Below, piece after piece: positions 1 through 7,630 of a stretch of DNA of 64,000 nt. The notes under the pieces are model-generated. The model ran no database searches. It was given only the letters and a program-made list of their open reading frames with translations, and was not told the DNA's origin. This DNA is from Chondrocystis sp. NIES-4102 (lineage in GTDB: Bacteria > Cyanobacteriota > Cyanobacteriia > Cyanobacteriales > Xenococcaceae), in contig AP018283.1 in NCBI GenBank assembly GCA_002368355.1, positions 1-64,000 of the forward strand. Direction: 5' to 3'. Position 1 is the stretch's first letter, and the number at the start of each line of letters is the position of its first letter. A program made the translations under genes and the position numbers.

Positions 1-189
1 GATATATGCAATGCAACGCATCCATGCAATTTTTACTTCACTCAAAAGATAAGTAAAGCTAATAGGTAGACAAGAGTAGAGTTAGCATATTATCAGATAA
101 TATGCTAACTCTACTCTTGTCTACCTATTAGCTTTACTTATCTTTTGAGTGAAGTAAAAATTGCATGGATGCGTTGCATTGCATATATC
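1..189. repeat. 189-bp near-perfect inverted repeat, candidate hairpin telomere
   Basis: Bases 1-94 are the exact reverse complement of 96-189, with one unpaired base (95) at the axis. The symmetry begins at the first base of the window. A contig that reads through a covalently closed hairpin end would look like this, so 1-94 may be the second strand of 96-189 and the physical end may lie near 95. The telomere resolvase-like gene at 55241-57349 supports this. Alternatives are a fold-back assembly artefact or a large palindromic resolvase target. The odd-length centre is atypical for known resolvase targets, which are even palindromes. Confidence 0.6.
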
Positions 190-353
190 CGAAGCCCTTA
201 CTGTATAAGGCTTTCAGACGTTGCATAAGTTTGTTGCATACTTGCATTTGCGTGATCCCCAGATTATAGATATAAATTACTTATCTTATATATCATTTTA
301 TTTAAATATTTATATCATATAGGTCATTACTTAACTCCTAATATTTAAAATAC

Positions 354-404
354 TTATCTTATTTGCTTTACTTTTTTTCTTAAGTGAAGTAAAATAAAGA
401 TAAG
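354..404. repeat. Imperfect hairpin with subterminal motif AGTGAAGT
   Basis: A CTTATCTT...AAGATAAG stem with GCTTTACTT/AAGTAAA pairing. It shares the octamer AGTGAAGT (383-390) with the palindrome arms (148-155, and its complement at 35-42), and the complement recurs at 780-787. These may be subterminal repeats or decayed copies of the terminal sequence. There is no gene between 190 and 451. Confidence 0.4.
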
Positions 405-451
405 AAAGTTAAGTAAGCTTTTTTCACCTAACAATTATTATTTTTCGCATC

Positions 452-727
452 ATGGCTAATTCTAAAGTTTCCTCTGCACCTTTACTATTGTTCTCAGTCT
501 ACATCTGTTTTATAGCGATCGCTAGTATTTTAATATTTGCAGTTATCATCATTTCAACTTTTGTAGTCCTTTCTTTTATTCTGCTTCAACGAAGCCACGG
601 CGGACAGCATGATTTAAAATCATGCTTCCGTGGGCTTCAATCTTTTTACTTTGTTAGATATCAATCATCTAAATCCAGAAATAACGATTTTTATAATCAA
701 GTTAAAGATTTAATGCTCACCATTTAA
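452..727 (+). CDS. Possible small membrane protein (weak ORF)
   Basis: A 91-codon frame whose first 46 residues form a hydrophobic, membrane-spanning stretch. The rest runs through the inverted repeat at 591-638 and has no recognisable family. The original gene may have ended near the repeat, with the tail being read-through of an inserted palindrome. No homology is recognised, and coding status is uncertain. Confidence 0.25.
   Translation: MANSKVSSAPLLLFSVYICFIAIASILIFAVIIISTFVVLSFILLQRSHGGQHDLKSCFRGLQSFYFVRYQSSKSRNNDFYNQVKDLMLTI
591..638. repeat. Interrupted palindrome (PATE or IS-end type)
   Basis: GAAGCC-ACGG ... GCATGATTT pairs with AAATCATGC ... CCGTGGGCTTC, giving two stacked stems with one bulged base. 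GC-rich palindromes of this sort occur at several places in the window (43801, 49583, 56643) and resemble ends of IS200/IS605-like elements or stand-alone palindromic repeats. Confidence 0.5.
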
Positions 728-805
728 TGCTCACCTATTAGTTAACTAGATATTTTCTTTTTAATCTTTACTCTCATTAACTTCACTCTTAAATACCAAA
801 TTACT

Positions 806-979
806 ATGAATATGATATTCACCAAGTCCGCAGCTTCTAGAATCCTTAATGTTTCCCCCAGCTTAGTTATTAAATTTGAAATCTGGCATTTCGCTAGTTA
901 CTTGATGTCTATAACTTTAATCACTCCTACCAATCTTTATTTTACTTTTCTTATTCATAATTATCTTTTTTATACTTGA
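806..979 (+). CDS. Small hypothetical protein, possible HTH-type fragment
   Basis: A 57-residue frame starting at ATG 806. The N-terminus (SAASRILNVSPSLVIKFEIW) resembles small cyanobacterial plasmid proteins that open with an 'A..LGVS...I..FE.W' helix-turn-helix-like segment. The C-terminal third is hydrophobic and lacks the usual family tail, so it may be truncated. It is followed by a GAGG-A7-CCTC mini-hairpin near 1013-1028. Function unknown. Confidence 0.35.
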   Translation: MNMIFTKSAASRILNVSPSLVIKFEIWHFASYLMSITLITPTNLYFTFLIHNYLFYT

Positions 980-1103
980 CTTTTTACAGAAAAAAAATAA
1001 TATATAAATATAGAGGAAAAAAACCTCTAAAAAATCAAAAACCTCTGAAGCTGCTGACAACAGCCACAAGAGTATTAAACATTCTCTTATCGGTATTAAG
1101 ACA

Positions 1104-1328
1104 ATGACTAAACATATCATAGCACTTCTCGAAAATCTAGTTACAGAAGGTTTTGAAACTGAAATTAAAGACGATCAATGCTTTAAACTTCGTGGGACTT
1201 ATCAAGGTTATCCCCTAGTAATATGCTCTGATCATCGTCGGCAAGAAATTTGGTTTATTAGTCGTACATTCCCAGGTATTGCAGAACTAAAATATTCTTA
1301 TGAAAGATTCTATCTTAAGTTCTGCTAA
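1104..1328 (+). CDS. Small hypothetical protein
   Basis: A 74-residue frame starting at ATG 1104 with no obvious ribosome-binding site. It has an amphipathic N-terminus (HIIALLENLVTEGFETE) and a mixed alpha/beta pattern with a YPLVICSDHRRQEIWF core. No family recognised. It sits just upstream of ardA and could belong to the same accessory cluster. Codon use is AT-rich like its neighbours. Confidence 0.5.
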   Translation: MTKHIIALLENLVTEGFETEIKDDQCFKLRGTYQGYPLVICSDHRRQEIWFISRTFPGIAELKYSYERFYLKFC

Positions 1329-1518
1329 TAGTCTGTAGATAAGAATTAGCCCTCTTGGGCTAATCCCTTTTCTCTTTAACTTATTAGTTTTACTCTAAGC
1401 TTAACTTTTAATTAAAGACCTCCAATTATTTAAGAGTAAAGATAAGAACAAACTTAGCCAGTAATTCTTAATCTGCTCATTCTTCAAACGTCCCTACTTA
1501 ATCAGGAAAATAATTACT

Positions 1519-2106
1519 ATGACCGCAACAACAGTAATTTGTACTAATGCAGTTGAAATTGATACACCTCACATTTATATTACCCCTACGCTATACTCAG
1601 TTGTCGGTGTTAATTCTAGAGTTGGAATCTGGATTAATACTATCTCATTACCTCGACACATTAAAGCTCAAATTAATCGTATTTTCCCCAATTGTGAACC
1701 ATCTCTTGATCAATTCCTGATCAAGGATACTGCGAATTTTCACGGCTTTGATATTTCTAAATTTAAAAACCTTGATTGTATTAATGCTCTTTCTACTTCC
1801 ATTAAAGAGCATGGTAAAGCCTTTACTCTCTATCTTAACTCTGAAGGTGTAGAAATTGATAGTTTACATAGTGTCGATGAACTAATCACTAATTTTGAGG
1901 AGCATTATCAGGGCTGCTTCGATTCCATTGAGGATTATGTAGACTATTATTATCAAGAGACAGGATTACTCAATAGTATTAAAGCTGCTGGCTTACCCCG
2001 TTACTATATTGATTGGGTTGCTATTGCTCGTGACTGGGAATGTTCGGGGAATTATCTGTTTTTGAAAGAATCCTATGATCAAATCCATGTTTTTACTAAT
2101 TATTAA
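1519..2106 (+). CDS. ardA: Antirestriction protein ArdA
   Basis: 195 residues. The C-terminal half carries ArdA-family features in order: EHGKAFTLYL, NFEEHYQGCFDSIEDYV, then YYIDWVAIARDWECSGNYLF and a final HVFTNY, matching the family's '...YFDYEAFARDLE...HVF' ending. The protein is acidic. ArdA is an elongated dimeric DNA mimic that blocks type I restriction enzymes, typically carried by conjugative plasmids and expressed early after entry. The N-terminal part (IYITPTLYSVVGVNSRVGIW) corresponds to the usual 'YVASLSAYNNG...GAWI' strand region. On this replicon it would help establishment in a new host. The family call is firm; the specific restriction target is inference. Confidence 0.88.
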   Translation: MTATTVICTNAVEIDTPHIYITPTLYSVVGVNSRVGIWINTISLPRHIKAQINRIFPNCEPSLDQFLIKDTANFHGFDISKFKNLDCINALSTSIKEHGKAFTLYLNSEGVEIDSLHSVDELITNFEEHYQGCFDSIEDYVDYYYQETGLLNSIKAAGLPRYYIDWVAIARDWECSGNYLFLKESYDQIHVFTNY

Positions 2107-2216
2107 TTATTGATATTTATCTCTGCTCTTATAAATAATCTTTACTTTTATACTTGACTTTTAAGTGAAGATGTGAGATTATAGAAGAGTAGAGATAAGA
2201 CAAGTCAATCCTCTAC

Positions 2217-2277
2217 AAATGATAAGCCCCCAAAGACTGCTCGTAACAGTTTCGGGGGAAATGAACACAATACACAA
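2217..2277 (+). promoter_or_regulatory. Repeated leader hairpin, copy 1
   Basis: CCCCC (2227-2231) faces GGGGG (2254-2258) across a 22-nt loop, ending three bases before ATG 2261. The last 30 bases (2248-2277), which include the start codon and six codons (MNTIHK), recur at 2577-2606 with one difference. The GGGGGAAATG arrangement puts a possible Shine-Dalgarno G-run inside the stem, so the hairpin could control translation. Confidence 0.5.
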
Positions 2278-2539
2278 GGTAATGAATATGTTCTTTGATA
2301 ATATAACTCATTCTAGCTCCGAAGTACCGATTGTCTATATGTATAAATATTCCCTTGTCTTTGCTGATGATCATGGGGATGTAGTAGAAACTATCGCAGT
2401 ATTCGATCATCTACCTACTTCTATCGATTGGGAATGCTGGAGTAATGGATGGGAGTTTCTCGGCTACAAACTTCAGAATCGACCTGTTTTAATTGAGTAT
2501 TATGATATAGCTTATCCTAATAAAAATAAGATGAGCTAA
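2261..2539 (+). CDS. Small hypothetical protein starting MNTIHK
   Basis: 92 residues from ATG 2261, chosen over an upstream ATG (2219) because the second gene of the pair has the same leader plus MNTIHK start. The body has a 'VVETIAVFDHLPTSIDWECW' segment and no recognised domain. It lies downstream of ardA and likely belongs to the same accessory block. Function unknown. Confidence 0.55.
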   Translation: MNTIHKVMNMFFDNITHSSSEVPIVYMYKYSLVFADDHGDVVETIAVFDHLPTSIDWECWSNGWEFLGYKLQNRPVLIEYYDIAYPNKNKMS

Positions 2540-2546
2540 CTCTTTA

Positions 2547-2606
2547 CAAATAATGATCCCCCAGACGAAAAGCAATAGTTTCGGGGGAAATGAACACAAT
2601 ACATAA
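2547..2606 (+). promoter_or_regulatory. Repeated leader hairpin, copy 2
   Basis: CCCCC (2558-2562) faces GGGGG (2583-2587). The loop differs from copy 1 but the 3' side through codon 6 is conserved. Sequence change in the loop with retention of the G/C stem and start region suggests selection on structure or recent duplication. Confidence 0.5.
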
Positions 2607-2898
2607 AACATCTCTTCATTCTATTTTTTTCATGACTAACTATCAGATCGACCTTTGTGATGCAATTCCTGATATCGCTGCTAACTTAATTTATCAGTCC
2701 GAGTTCAATAACTTTCCACCTGATATCTTTGAGCAATTAGTCTTTGAAATTTTAGAGGAACTTATTGAAAGATTTTCTAGTGATCCTAAAGATTATCTAC
2801 TACCCAAGCATCAAGAAAAAATAGAACAGATTGCTTACGACTATTTAGATCAAGACTTTGATAAATCTGAACTTAAGCAATATTTTCCTGGTGATTAA
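2590..2898 (+). CDS. Small acidic hypothetical protein starting MNTIHK
   Basis: 102 residues, acidic and largely helical (FEQLVFEILEELIERF, EKIEQIAYDYLDQDF). It starts with the repeated leader codons. An internal ATG (2632, MTNYQIDLCD) is an alternative start if MNTIHK is a leader peptide. No family recognised. The charge pattern would fit a DNA-mimic or antirestriction-type protein, but this is speculation from composition. Confidence 0.55.
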   Translation: MNTIHKTSLHSIFFMTNYQIDLCDAIPDIAANLIYQSEFNNFPPDIFEQLVFEILEELIERFSSDPKDYLLPKHQEKIEQIAYDYLDQDFDKSELKQYFPGD

Positions 2899-2959
2899 TT
2901 ACCATTTTACATTTTCTCATTGCCTAGTAAATCATCTTATCTTATCTTATCTTAAATTT

Positions 2960-3286
2960 ATGCTCTCTTCTTATCTGGTTCAACGCTTTAATAGCCTTGG
3001 TATTCCTTTTGATCATGCGATTGCTAGTTTAATTAATCAATATCATACCTCTCAAGTTTCGGCTGCCTTAGATCACGTCGAACGTAACAGGGAATTTATC
3101 CGCTCTCCTAAAGCTGTTTTTCTCTACCAACTACCTAAACAACCAGTAATAGAAAATAAGCCTTTACTACCTATCTATTCTGCTTCTGATTTTTCAGGCT
3201 TTACTATTGCTCACCTTAAAACTTGGTATCCTAACCACTGGCGACAAGCTACCCTTCATTTTGGTTTAACTGTTCCACACTCTTAA
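2960..3286 (+). CDS. Small protein with Rep-like C-terminal helical motif
   Basis: 108 residues from ATG 2960; the longer frame from 2858 overlaps the previous gene and has a non-protein-like start. The segment YLVQRFNSLGIPFDHAIASL followed by 'QVSAALDHVERN...I.SPKAVFLYQL' resembles the short helical repeat seen near the C-terminus of the replication-initiator-like protein at 5260-6423 (LLKMYTAEQVKGAIAIM...NPSGYFVAALKQ). It may be a shared plasmid-replication accessory motif. Exact role unknown. Confidence 0.5.
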   Translation: MLSSYLVQRFNSLGIPFDHAIASLINQYHTSQVSAALDHVERNREFIRSPKAVFLYQLPKQPVIENKPLLPIYSASDFSGFTIAHLKTWYPNHWRQATLHFGLTVPHS

Positions 3287-3395
3287 CCATAATTTTCATT
3301 CTCTGCTGTGATCTAATAAGTAATTTATTTCCAGCAGAGTAATCAACTAACTAAACCTCACTTTACATACTACTTACATTAATTTTTGATTAATT

Positions 3396-4010
3396 ATGGG
3401 TTTAACAAATTGTTCCAATTGCCAATATTATAATTCTTTTCCTCATCATCAAGATGATATTTGTTGCAGCGTACAACCTGCTTACGCCACCATGTACAGT
3501 AAACTTAAAGATTTAGACTCCTATAGTATTAATTGTCTTCCCTTAGATGACTGTAACGATTTCCAGCTTGATCCTCAATTAGTAGAGAAAACCATTACTT
3601 TTTCTCTAACTTTTCAACAGTGGCAACAATTAGCCCGTGATTCCTCTTGCACATCTAATATCTTAAACTTTCTACAAAACTTAAAAATTGAATATACTTT
3701 ATCTTTAACTATTTCTGATTGGCAAGCGATCGCTAATCATTCTTATAGTCAACCTGTGCTACAGCAATTAGAACAACAGCAAATTTACCCTAATGATTTA
3801 ACTGAGGCATGGATTGAAATTGATTCTTCCTGTATTAATGCTACTGCTTACAATCAGCAAACATCAATACTTAAGATTCGTTTTAATAGTGGTTATGAAT
3901 ATAAGTATTTTAATGTTAGTCCTAATATTTTTGCCGACTTCTGTGCAGCAGATTCTAAAGGAAAATTCTTTAATCAATATATCAAGGATATTTACGACTA
4001 CTCAATTTAA
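3396..4010 (+). CDS. KTSC domain-containing protein with N-terminal Cys cluster
   Basis: 204 residues. The N-terminus has CSNCQYY and ICC, a possible metal-binding cluster. The middle repeats a 'LTFQQWQQLARDS...ILNFLQNL / LTISDWQAIANHS...VLQQLEQ' unit. The last 60 residues (SSCINATAYNQQTSILKIRF...YEYKYFNVSPNIFADF...SKGKFFNQYI) form a KTSC domain (named for lysyl-tRNA synthetase C-terminal-like proteins), a small fold often attached to replication or RNA-related proteins. The domain call is good; the biological role is unknown. Confidence 0.7.
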   Translation: MGLTNCSNCQYYNSFPHHQDDICCSVQPAYATMYSKLKDLDSYSINCLPLDDCNDFQLDPQLVEKTITFSLTFQQWQQLARDSSCTSNILNFLQNLKIEYTLSLTISDWQAIANHSYSQPVLQQLEQQQIYPNDLTEAWIEIDSSCINATAYNQQTSILKIRFNSGYEYKYFNVSPNIFADFCAADSKGKFFNQYIKDIYDYSI

Positions 4011-4156
4011 CACAGGCTAGCTTAACAAGTCCGTGTCATCATACAATAATGTTGCAAAAATAGGTAAGTTCATTTTGCGAACTATTACTATCTCTTCTTA
4101 TAACTGCGATGACTTTAACTGATCTTCCGAGTAAAGACATTATTTATTCGATCTGT

Positions 4157-4216
4157 TAATCACCTTTAATTTACCCTCACACATTATGCAATTACAAAAA
4201 TGATGAGGAACTTTAG
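4157..4216. repeat. 60-bp direct repeat, copy 1 (second copy in the candidate oriT region)
   Basis: 55 of 60 positions match 16308-16367, including an unbroken run ACCCTCACACATTATGCAAT and beyond. The other copy lies between the divergently transcribed relaxase and accessory mobilisation gene. The rest of 4011-4772 holds only a 47-codon frame and no other recognisable signal. Confidence 0.75.
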
Positions 4217-4458
4217 ACTAAAATTTTGGGTATTTAGCCTTATTAATTAACACTGCTAAATTAAAGCCTTAAACAGTCATTATGTACACTAAAATTTTGA
4301 GCTGTGAAACGACGGCGAACTTGTACAGACTGTTAGCATCGAAGCTTGGAGCGCAATGTAAAATTTTTAACGGGCTAACCGCTCAGGCCCGATCATAACT
4401 TATACAACTACTCATATATTTGCAGTAACAACAATGGTAAATAATAGATTAACTGTTG

Positions 4459-4602
4459 ATGCTCAAGCAATTTGAAGAGGGAAGATTAACTTTTATATCT
4501 ACTAATCATCCTAGTAACTATTTTAATCAAGATTATTCAGCACAAATAAGTCACCTAGCCGACGCTTTATCCAGTCGCAGCAGTAATTTGTTAATCGAAT
4601 AA
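4459..4602 (+). CDS. 47-residue ORF, probable gene remnant
   Basis: ATG 4459 to TAA 4602, protein-like composition (FEEGRLTFISTNHPSNYF, QISHLADALSSRSSN) and in frame throughout. It looks like the C-terminal piece of a longer protein that I do not recognise. It stands alone in a 760-base region without other genes. Confidence 0.3.
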   Translation: MLKQFEEGRLTFISTNHPSNYFNQDYSAQISHLADALSSRSSNLLIE

Positions 4603-4772
4603 TTACATTAATACTATTTTTATTTATATCTAATTGAAAATGGTTAATAATTAGTGCTAAATAAAATAAATCGGTCAGGACGCAAACCTGAACCCATAGT
4701 GCGATCAGGTCTGATCGTTGAGCAATCTTTTATAAACGATAACTATTTTTTTGTTAACAATATTAAATAACT

Positions 4773-5219
4773 ATGAAAATAATTGAATATCTTAAGCCTA
4801 ATATAGAATCACAATTTAAATATAAATTTCCTGGTCATTCAGTAAATAGTCTATGTAAATTAAAATATTATTTTGCTGATAATTCAACTTCAAAACAGAT
4901 TATTATTTTAACAGAACTATTAGATAATCCAGGGGCATCAATTACTAATGCTGCTGAATTTTTATACCCTCAATTAAGAAACTTTTTTTGTCGAAAATAT
5001 GAAATAGATCTTCAACCGAACGCAATTCTTATTGAGCATTATCAAGCCAATCATTACGGTGATATCGAACCACCTCGATTTTCTTTATTTGATCTAGAAG
5101 GAAGATTCAAACATCTTTCAGTAGAAGATTTAGCATTGATATTTAAGGAAAATTATTCTAATCAGTGGCAAGCGATTGCTACTTTAGAGTATTTATATCA
5201 AGGAAATAAATCAGAATAA
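4773..5219 (+). CDS. Conserved cyanobacterial hypothetical protein
   Basis: 148 residues. The pattern KIIEYLKPNIESQFKYKFPG, then IIILTELLDNPGASITNAAE and ILIEHYQ resembles a cyanobacterial family of unknown function seen on chromosomes and plasmids. A mixed alpha/beta fold is likely. It is transcribed toward the convergent rep operon that ends at 5260. No catalytic motif recognised. Confidence 0.6.
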   Translation: MKIIEYLKPNIESQFKYKFPGHSVNSLCKLKYYFADNSTSKQIIILTELLDNPGASITNAAEFLYPQLRNFFCRKYEIDLQPNAILIEHYQANHYGDIEPPRFSLFDLEGRFKHLSVEDLALIFKENYSNQWQAIATLEYLYQGNKSE

Positions 5220-5259
5220 TTGTCATAGATAACACATTAGTTAATTAAGCGATTTAAAT

Positions 5260-6423
5260 TTATTGCCCATTTTTATTACGCTTCATTATTTTCTTTAAAT
5301 AATCCAAAGAATAACCACGCCCTACCGCATCCTCCCACTTTTCCCATGATCCAGATAATAATACCCATTGCTCCCCTTCTTTGATTTCTTGACCACTACA
5401 ATAACCAAGTTCACGAGCTAAATCATACCAATGACGAAATATAGCAGCCGTGTCCACCTCTGTTAATGATTCTGAATTTTCTACAACTTGCCCCGTTGCC
5501 CATCCTTGTTTGAGTGCTGCCACGAAATATCCAGAAGGATTCGGTATATATTGATCCCGCCTTCTGGATTTCATTATGGCGATCGCTCCTTTAACTTGTT
5601 CTGCTGTGTACATTTTTAGCAAGTTGACCACAGTTTTATTTACTGGTATCCCTGTACTATCTAACAAAGGTATCAACTCTCTCCATCTTTCGTTGACTAT
5701 ATAATCAACCTGGGGGACTGTTTTGTTTTCATCAAGATTTTGTTTATTTAGTTCTGATTCTTCGTTATTTTGGGCAACAGAGGCAGTTAAATCTTGTCTT
5801 GGTGATTCTACTCTCTGTTGGTTTCCCTCTTGATTTAAATTTAATTTTTCAGAGGCAGCAGCAATATCAAATTCTTGCTTGACTTGTTTGAATTGGCGAT
5901 TACCCAAAGGGTACGCTACGCGATCGATTTGGTTTTGTTTTGTTGTTATATCTAATGATGTATTCTTTGTTTCATTATATGAGATGTTACTATCCCTCAT
6001 CTCAAGGTGTTGGTTATTCTCATCTTGATCTGTGTACTTCCACATCTCGGAGATTTCAATACTTTGGGAACTTTGGGACTTGAGATATTCATTTAATCGA
6101 TCGCTATCTAAAGTGTAATAGTTTGTCTGATTCCACTGTTTCGATTTGTACCTGATTACTTTGACGATACCGAGCGATCGCAGCAAAGACATTGCCTTCC
6201 TAAATTGCCATACGCTCAACCAGCTAAATTGCTCTTTTACCCACTGGTAAAATGTGTTGTATACGTATTTAATCCCGTTTACTATTACCCCAACATCCTT
6301 CTTCTTCATCCAGTAATGTAGTTGTTGGACTATTATTGCTGCGTTTACGTCTCCTAACGCAGTGGCTATGGAAGCATCAAAGTGTCTAGTGCTGCTTGGG
6401 GAGGTCGCCAAGATACTACTCAT
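5260..6423 (-). CDS. Replication initiator-like winged-helix protein
   Basis: 387 residues from ATG 6423. The N-terminal 120 residues (GDVNAAIIVQQLHYWMKK, YNTFYQWVKEQFSWLSVWQF) form a winged-helix module like phage O/DnaD-type and plasmid initiators. A low-complexity linker follows (about 130-245), then a helical C-terminal region with QVKGAIAIM and NPSGYFVAALKQGW. The GTG at 6429 is in frame, but ATG 6423 overlaps the upstream stop as TAATG behind a GGAGGTGAG ribosome-binding site, so the two genes are probably translationally coupled. The linker carries an in-frame 24-bp HIP1-type insertion. It most likely starts replication at this plasmid's origin; biochemical function is inferred. Confidence 0.65.
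   Translation of the reverse strand: MSSILATSPSSTRHFDASIATALGDVNAAIIVQQLHYWMKKKDVGVIVNGIKYVYNTFYQWVKEQFSWLSVWQFRKAMSLLRSLGIVKVIRYKSKQWNQTNYYTLDSDRLNEYLKSQSSQSIEISEMWKYTDQDENNQHLEMRDSNISYNETKNTSLDITTKQNQIDRVAYPLGNRQFKQVKQEFDIAAASEKLNLNQEGNQQRVESPRQDLTASVAQNNEESELNKQNLDENKTVPQVDYIVNERWRELIPLLDSTGIPVNKTVVNLLKMYTAEQVKGAIAIMKSRRRDQYIPNPSGYFVAALKQGWATGQVVENSESLTEVDTAAIFRHWYDLARELGYCSGQEIKEGEQWVLLSGSWEKWEDAVGRGYSLDYLKKIMKRNKNGQ
5896..5926. repeat. 24-bp small dispersed repeat inserted in a HIP1 site (in frame)
   Basis: GCGAT is split from CG by 24 bases (5901-5924, TACCCAAAGG...CTACGCGAT). Eight codons are added to the rep linker without a frameshift. A similar element splits the aldo/keto reductase at 26137-26170, and the same copy persists in the decayed duplicate at 8578-8608. 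It fits the class of small dispersed repeats described in cyanobacterial genomes. Confidence 0.7.
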
Positions 6424-6974
6424 TACCACTCACCTCCTGCCAATGCTTCTAAGTCTTGGGTAAAGAACTGCGATGCACCACAACTGGATAAAACGGCAGC
6501 TACCAATGCCCGTTTTTGCGCCATCTTACATATCGTGTTTGTTAGGTCAAAGATTTTATATTTCTGGCAATCGTATTTTTTCTCTTTGGAGTTACAACTA
6601 CCATCCCCTTGTCCGACCATTTCTCCTTGTCTAACTAACGTACATCTGTAGTGATAGTGAAATAGAGGTTTATCAAAATCGGTCACGAAATGGATTAATT
6701 CGTAGCTTGGGCGTAGGCTGAACAACCTACACAGTTTCTCTGCTCCTGGTTTCAATAAGGTGGGCTTCGATGTGCTTGGTATCACTCCATAGTCTATGTT
6801 CTCTACCATCTGGGTTTTTACAAACCTCACCATCAATCTGTAATGTTGAGCAGTATGAGACAGGGCATTCTGGTATATAGGGTCAATAGTTTCTGTAGCT
6901 ACTATCAACCCTTGTTTTGGGATTTTATTCATTCTTTTTAACTGATATTTTTGACCACGGAAAGAAACCACCAT
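6423..6974 (-). CDS. Conserved phage/plasmid protein, possible ssDNA-annealing role
   Basis: 183 residues. Conserved blocks are MVENIDYGVIPSTSKPTLLK, PGAEKLCRLF, HYHYRCTLVRQGEMVGQGDG and TICKMAQKRALVAAVLSSCG followed by FFTQDLE. These match a widespread family in actinobacterial and cyanobacterial phages and plasmids, usually left as hypothetical and sometimes placed near recombination or annealing proteins. It is the middle gene of a three-gene operon (7240 to 5260) and overlaps the rep start by one base. A role in replication or recombination follows from context only. Confidence 0.65.
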   Translation of the reverse strand: MVVSFRGQKYQLKRMNKIPKQGLIVATETIDPIYQNALSHTAQHYRLMVRFVKTQMVENIDYGVIPSTSKPTLLKPGAEKLCRLFSLRPSYELIHFVTDFDKPLFHYHYRCTLVRQGEMVGQGDGSCNSKEKKYDCQKYKIFDLTNTICKMAQKRALVAAVLSSCGASQFFTQDLEALAGGEW

Positions 6975-7006
6975 TACTCCAAGACAAGTAATGATGGTTG
7001 ATGGAT

Positions 7007-7240
7007 TTAGAACTCAGTCGGTATTTCTACCCCTAACTTTTTCGCCCAATATTCTCTGCTTCCTGTTTGATACCCTGACCAATAACTGTGTTTCTCTGGT
7101 GCAGATGGTTCTAACCCTATCAGTCCATCGAAAAATCCCGCCGAATACATATCTGTCTCCAGGCTGGCTTCGTTATGAATTCTGTCAACTTCTTGTTTTT
7201 CCCGATTCTCTTGTTCTACACTTAGATATAAATTAATCAT
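7007..7240 (-). CDS. Small conserved protein of the replication operon
   Basis: 77 residues from ATG 7240, preceded by AAGGAATCAACATG; the longer upstream frame lacks a plausible start region. The conserved body YSAGFFDGLIGLEPSAPEKH, then YWSGYQTGSREYWAKK and a GVEIPTEF ending, matches a short family seen beside plasmid genes in cyanobacteria. Function unknown. First gene of the operon with 6423-6974 and 5260-6423. Confidence 0.65.
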   Translation of the reverse strand: MINLYLSVEQENREKQEVDRIHNEASLETDMYSAGFFDGLIGLEPSAPEKHSYWSGYQTGSREYWAKKLGVEIPTEF

Positions 7241-7310
7241 GTTGATTCCTTCAATATGGTTTCTATGAGGGTGGTTGTTAGCATCTGAAACTTCAACCAC
7301 CCCTCTTATT

Positions 7311-7378
7311 ATTATAATTAGTATACAGATAAAAATCAACTTTTTATGAACAATTTTTAATTGTATACTTGCTATAAT
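7311..7378. promoter_or_regulatory. Divergent promoter region with 17-bp operator-like inverted repeat
   Basis: Arms 7320-7336 and 7353-7369 match at 15 of 17 positions (AGTATACAGATAAAAAT against its complement), 16 bases apart. Leftward promoter: TTGATT (7334-7339) and TATAAT (7311-7316, minus strand), spacing 17. Rightward -10: TATAAT (7373-7378), with a weak -35. The repeat overlaps both promoters, fitting control by the ribbon-helix-helix protein encoded at 7414. Confidence 0.6.
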
Positions 7379-7413
7379 AAATTTACTCAATACTCAATAT
7401 CTAACTTTTGTTT

Positions 7414-7617
7414 ATGCCAGGAACTAAGACTAGCGGTAGACCAGGCGGTAATCCTGACCTTAAAAAATATGGTTTTCAAAGTGACCGTGATGAACCTTTG
7501 CGCGAACGGTTACAGATTCGAGTCCCCCTTTCTATGAAACAACAGCTTCAACAACAAGAAAATTGGCAAGAATTTGTTAGAAATGCGATCGCTGAAAAGC
7601 TTCAAAAATCTGCTTAA
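7414..7617 (+). CDS. Ribbon-helix-helix protein, candidate copy-number regulator
   Basis: 67 residues from ATG 7414 (the in-frame TTG at 7408 is less likely). A basic N-terminus (GRPGGNPDLKKYGF) is followed by RLQIRVPLSMKQQLQQQ and WQEFVRNAIAEKLQ, which reads as beta strand, helix 1, helix 2 of a MetJ/Arc/CopG fold. It is divergent from the rep operon across an inverted repeat, an arrangement typical of plasmid copy-control repressors. A fragment of this gene also sits in the decayed duplicate near 8676-8727. DNA binding is inferred. Confidence 0.6.
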   Translation: MPGTKTSGRPGGNPDLKKYGFQSDRDEPLRERLQIRVPLSMKQQLQQQENWQEFVRNAIAEKLQKSA

Positions 7618-7630
7618 ATTAAATTATTAT

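Noticed and set aside
6382-6651. Plus-strand frame within the rep operon
   Set aside because: It crosses the start/stop junction of two well-supported minus-strand genes.
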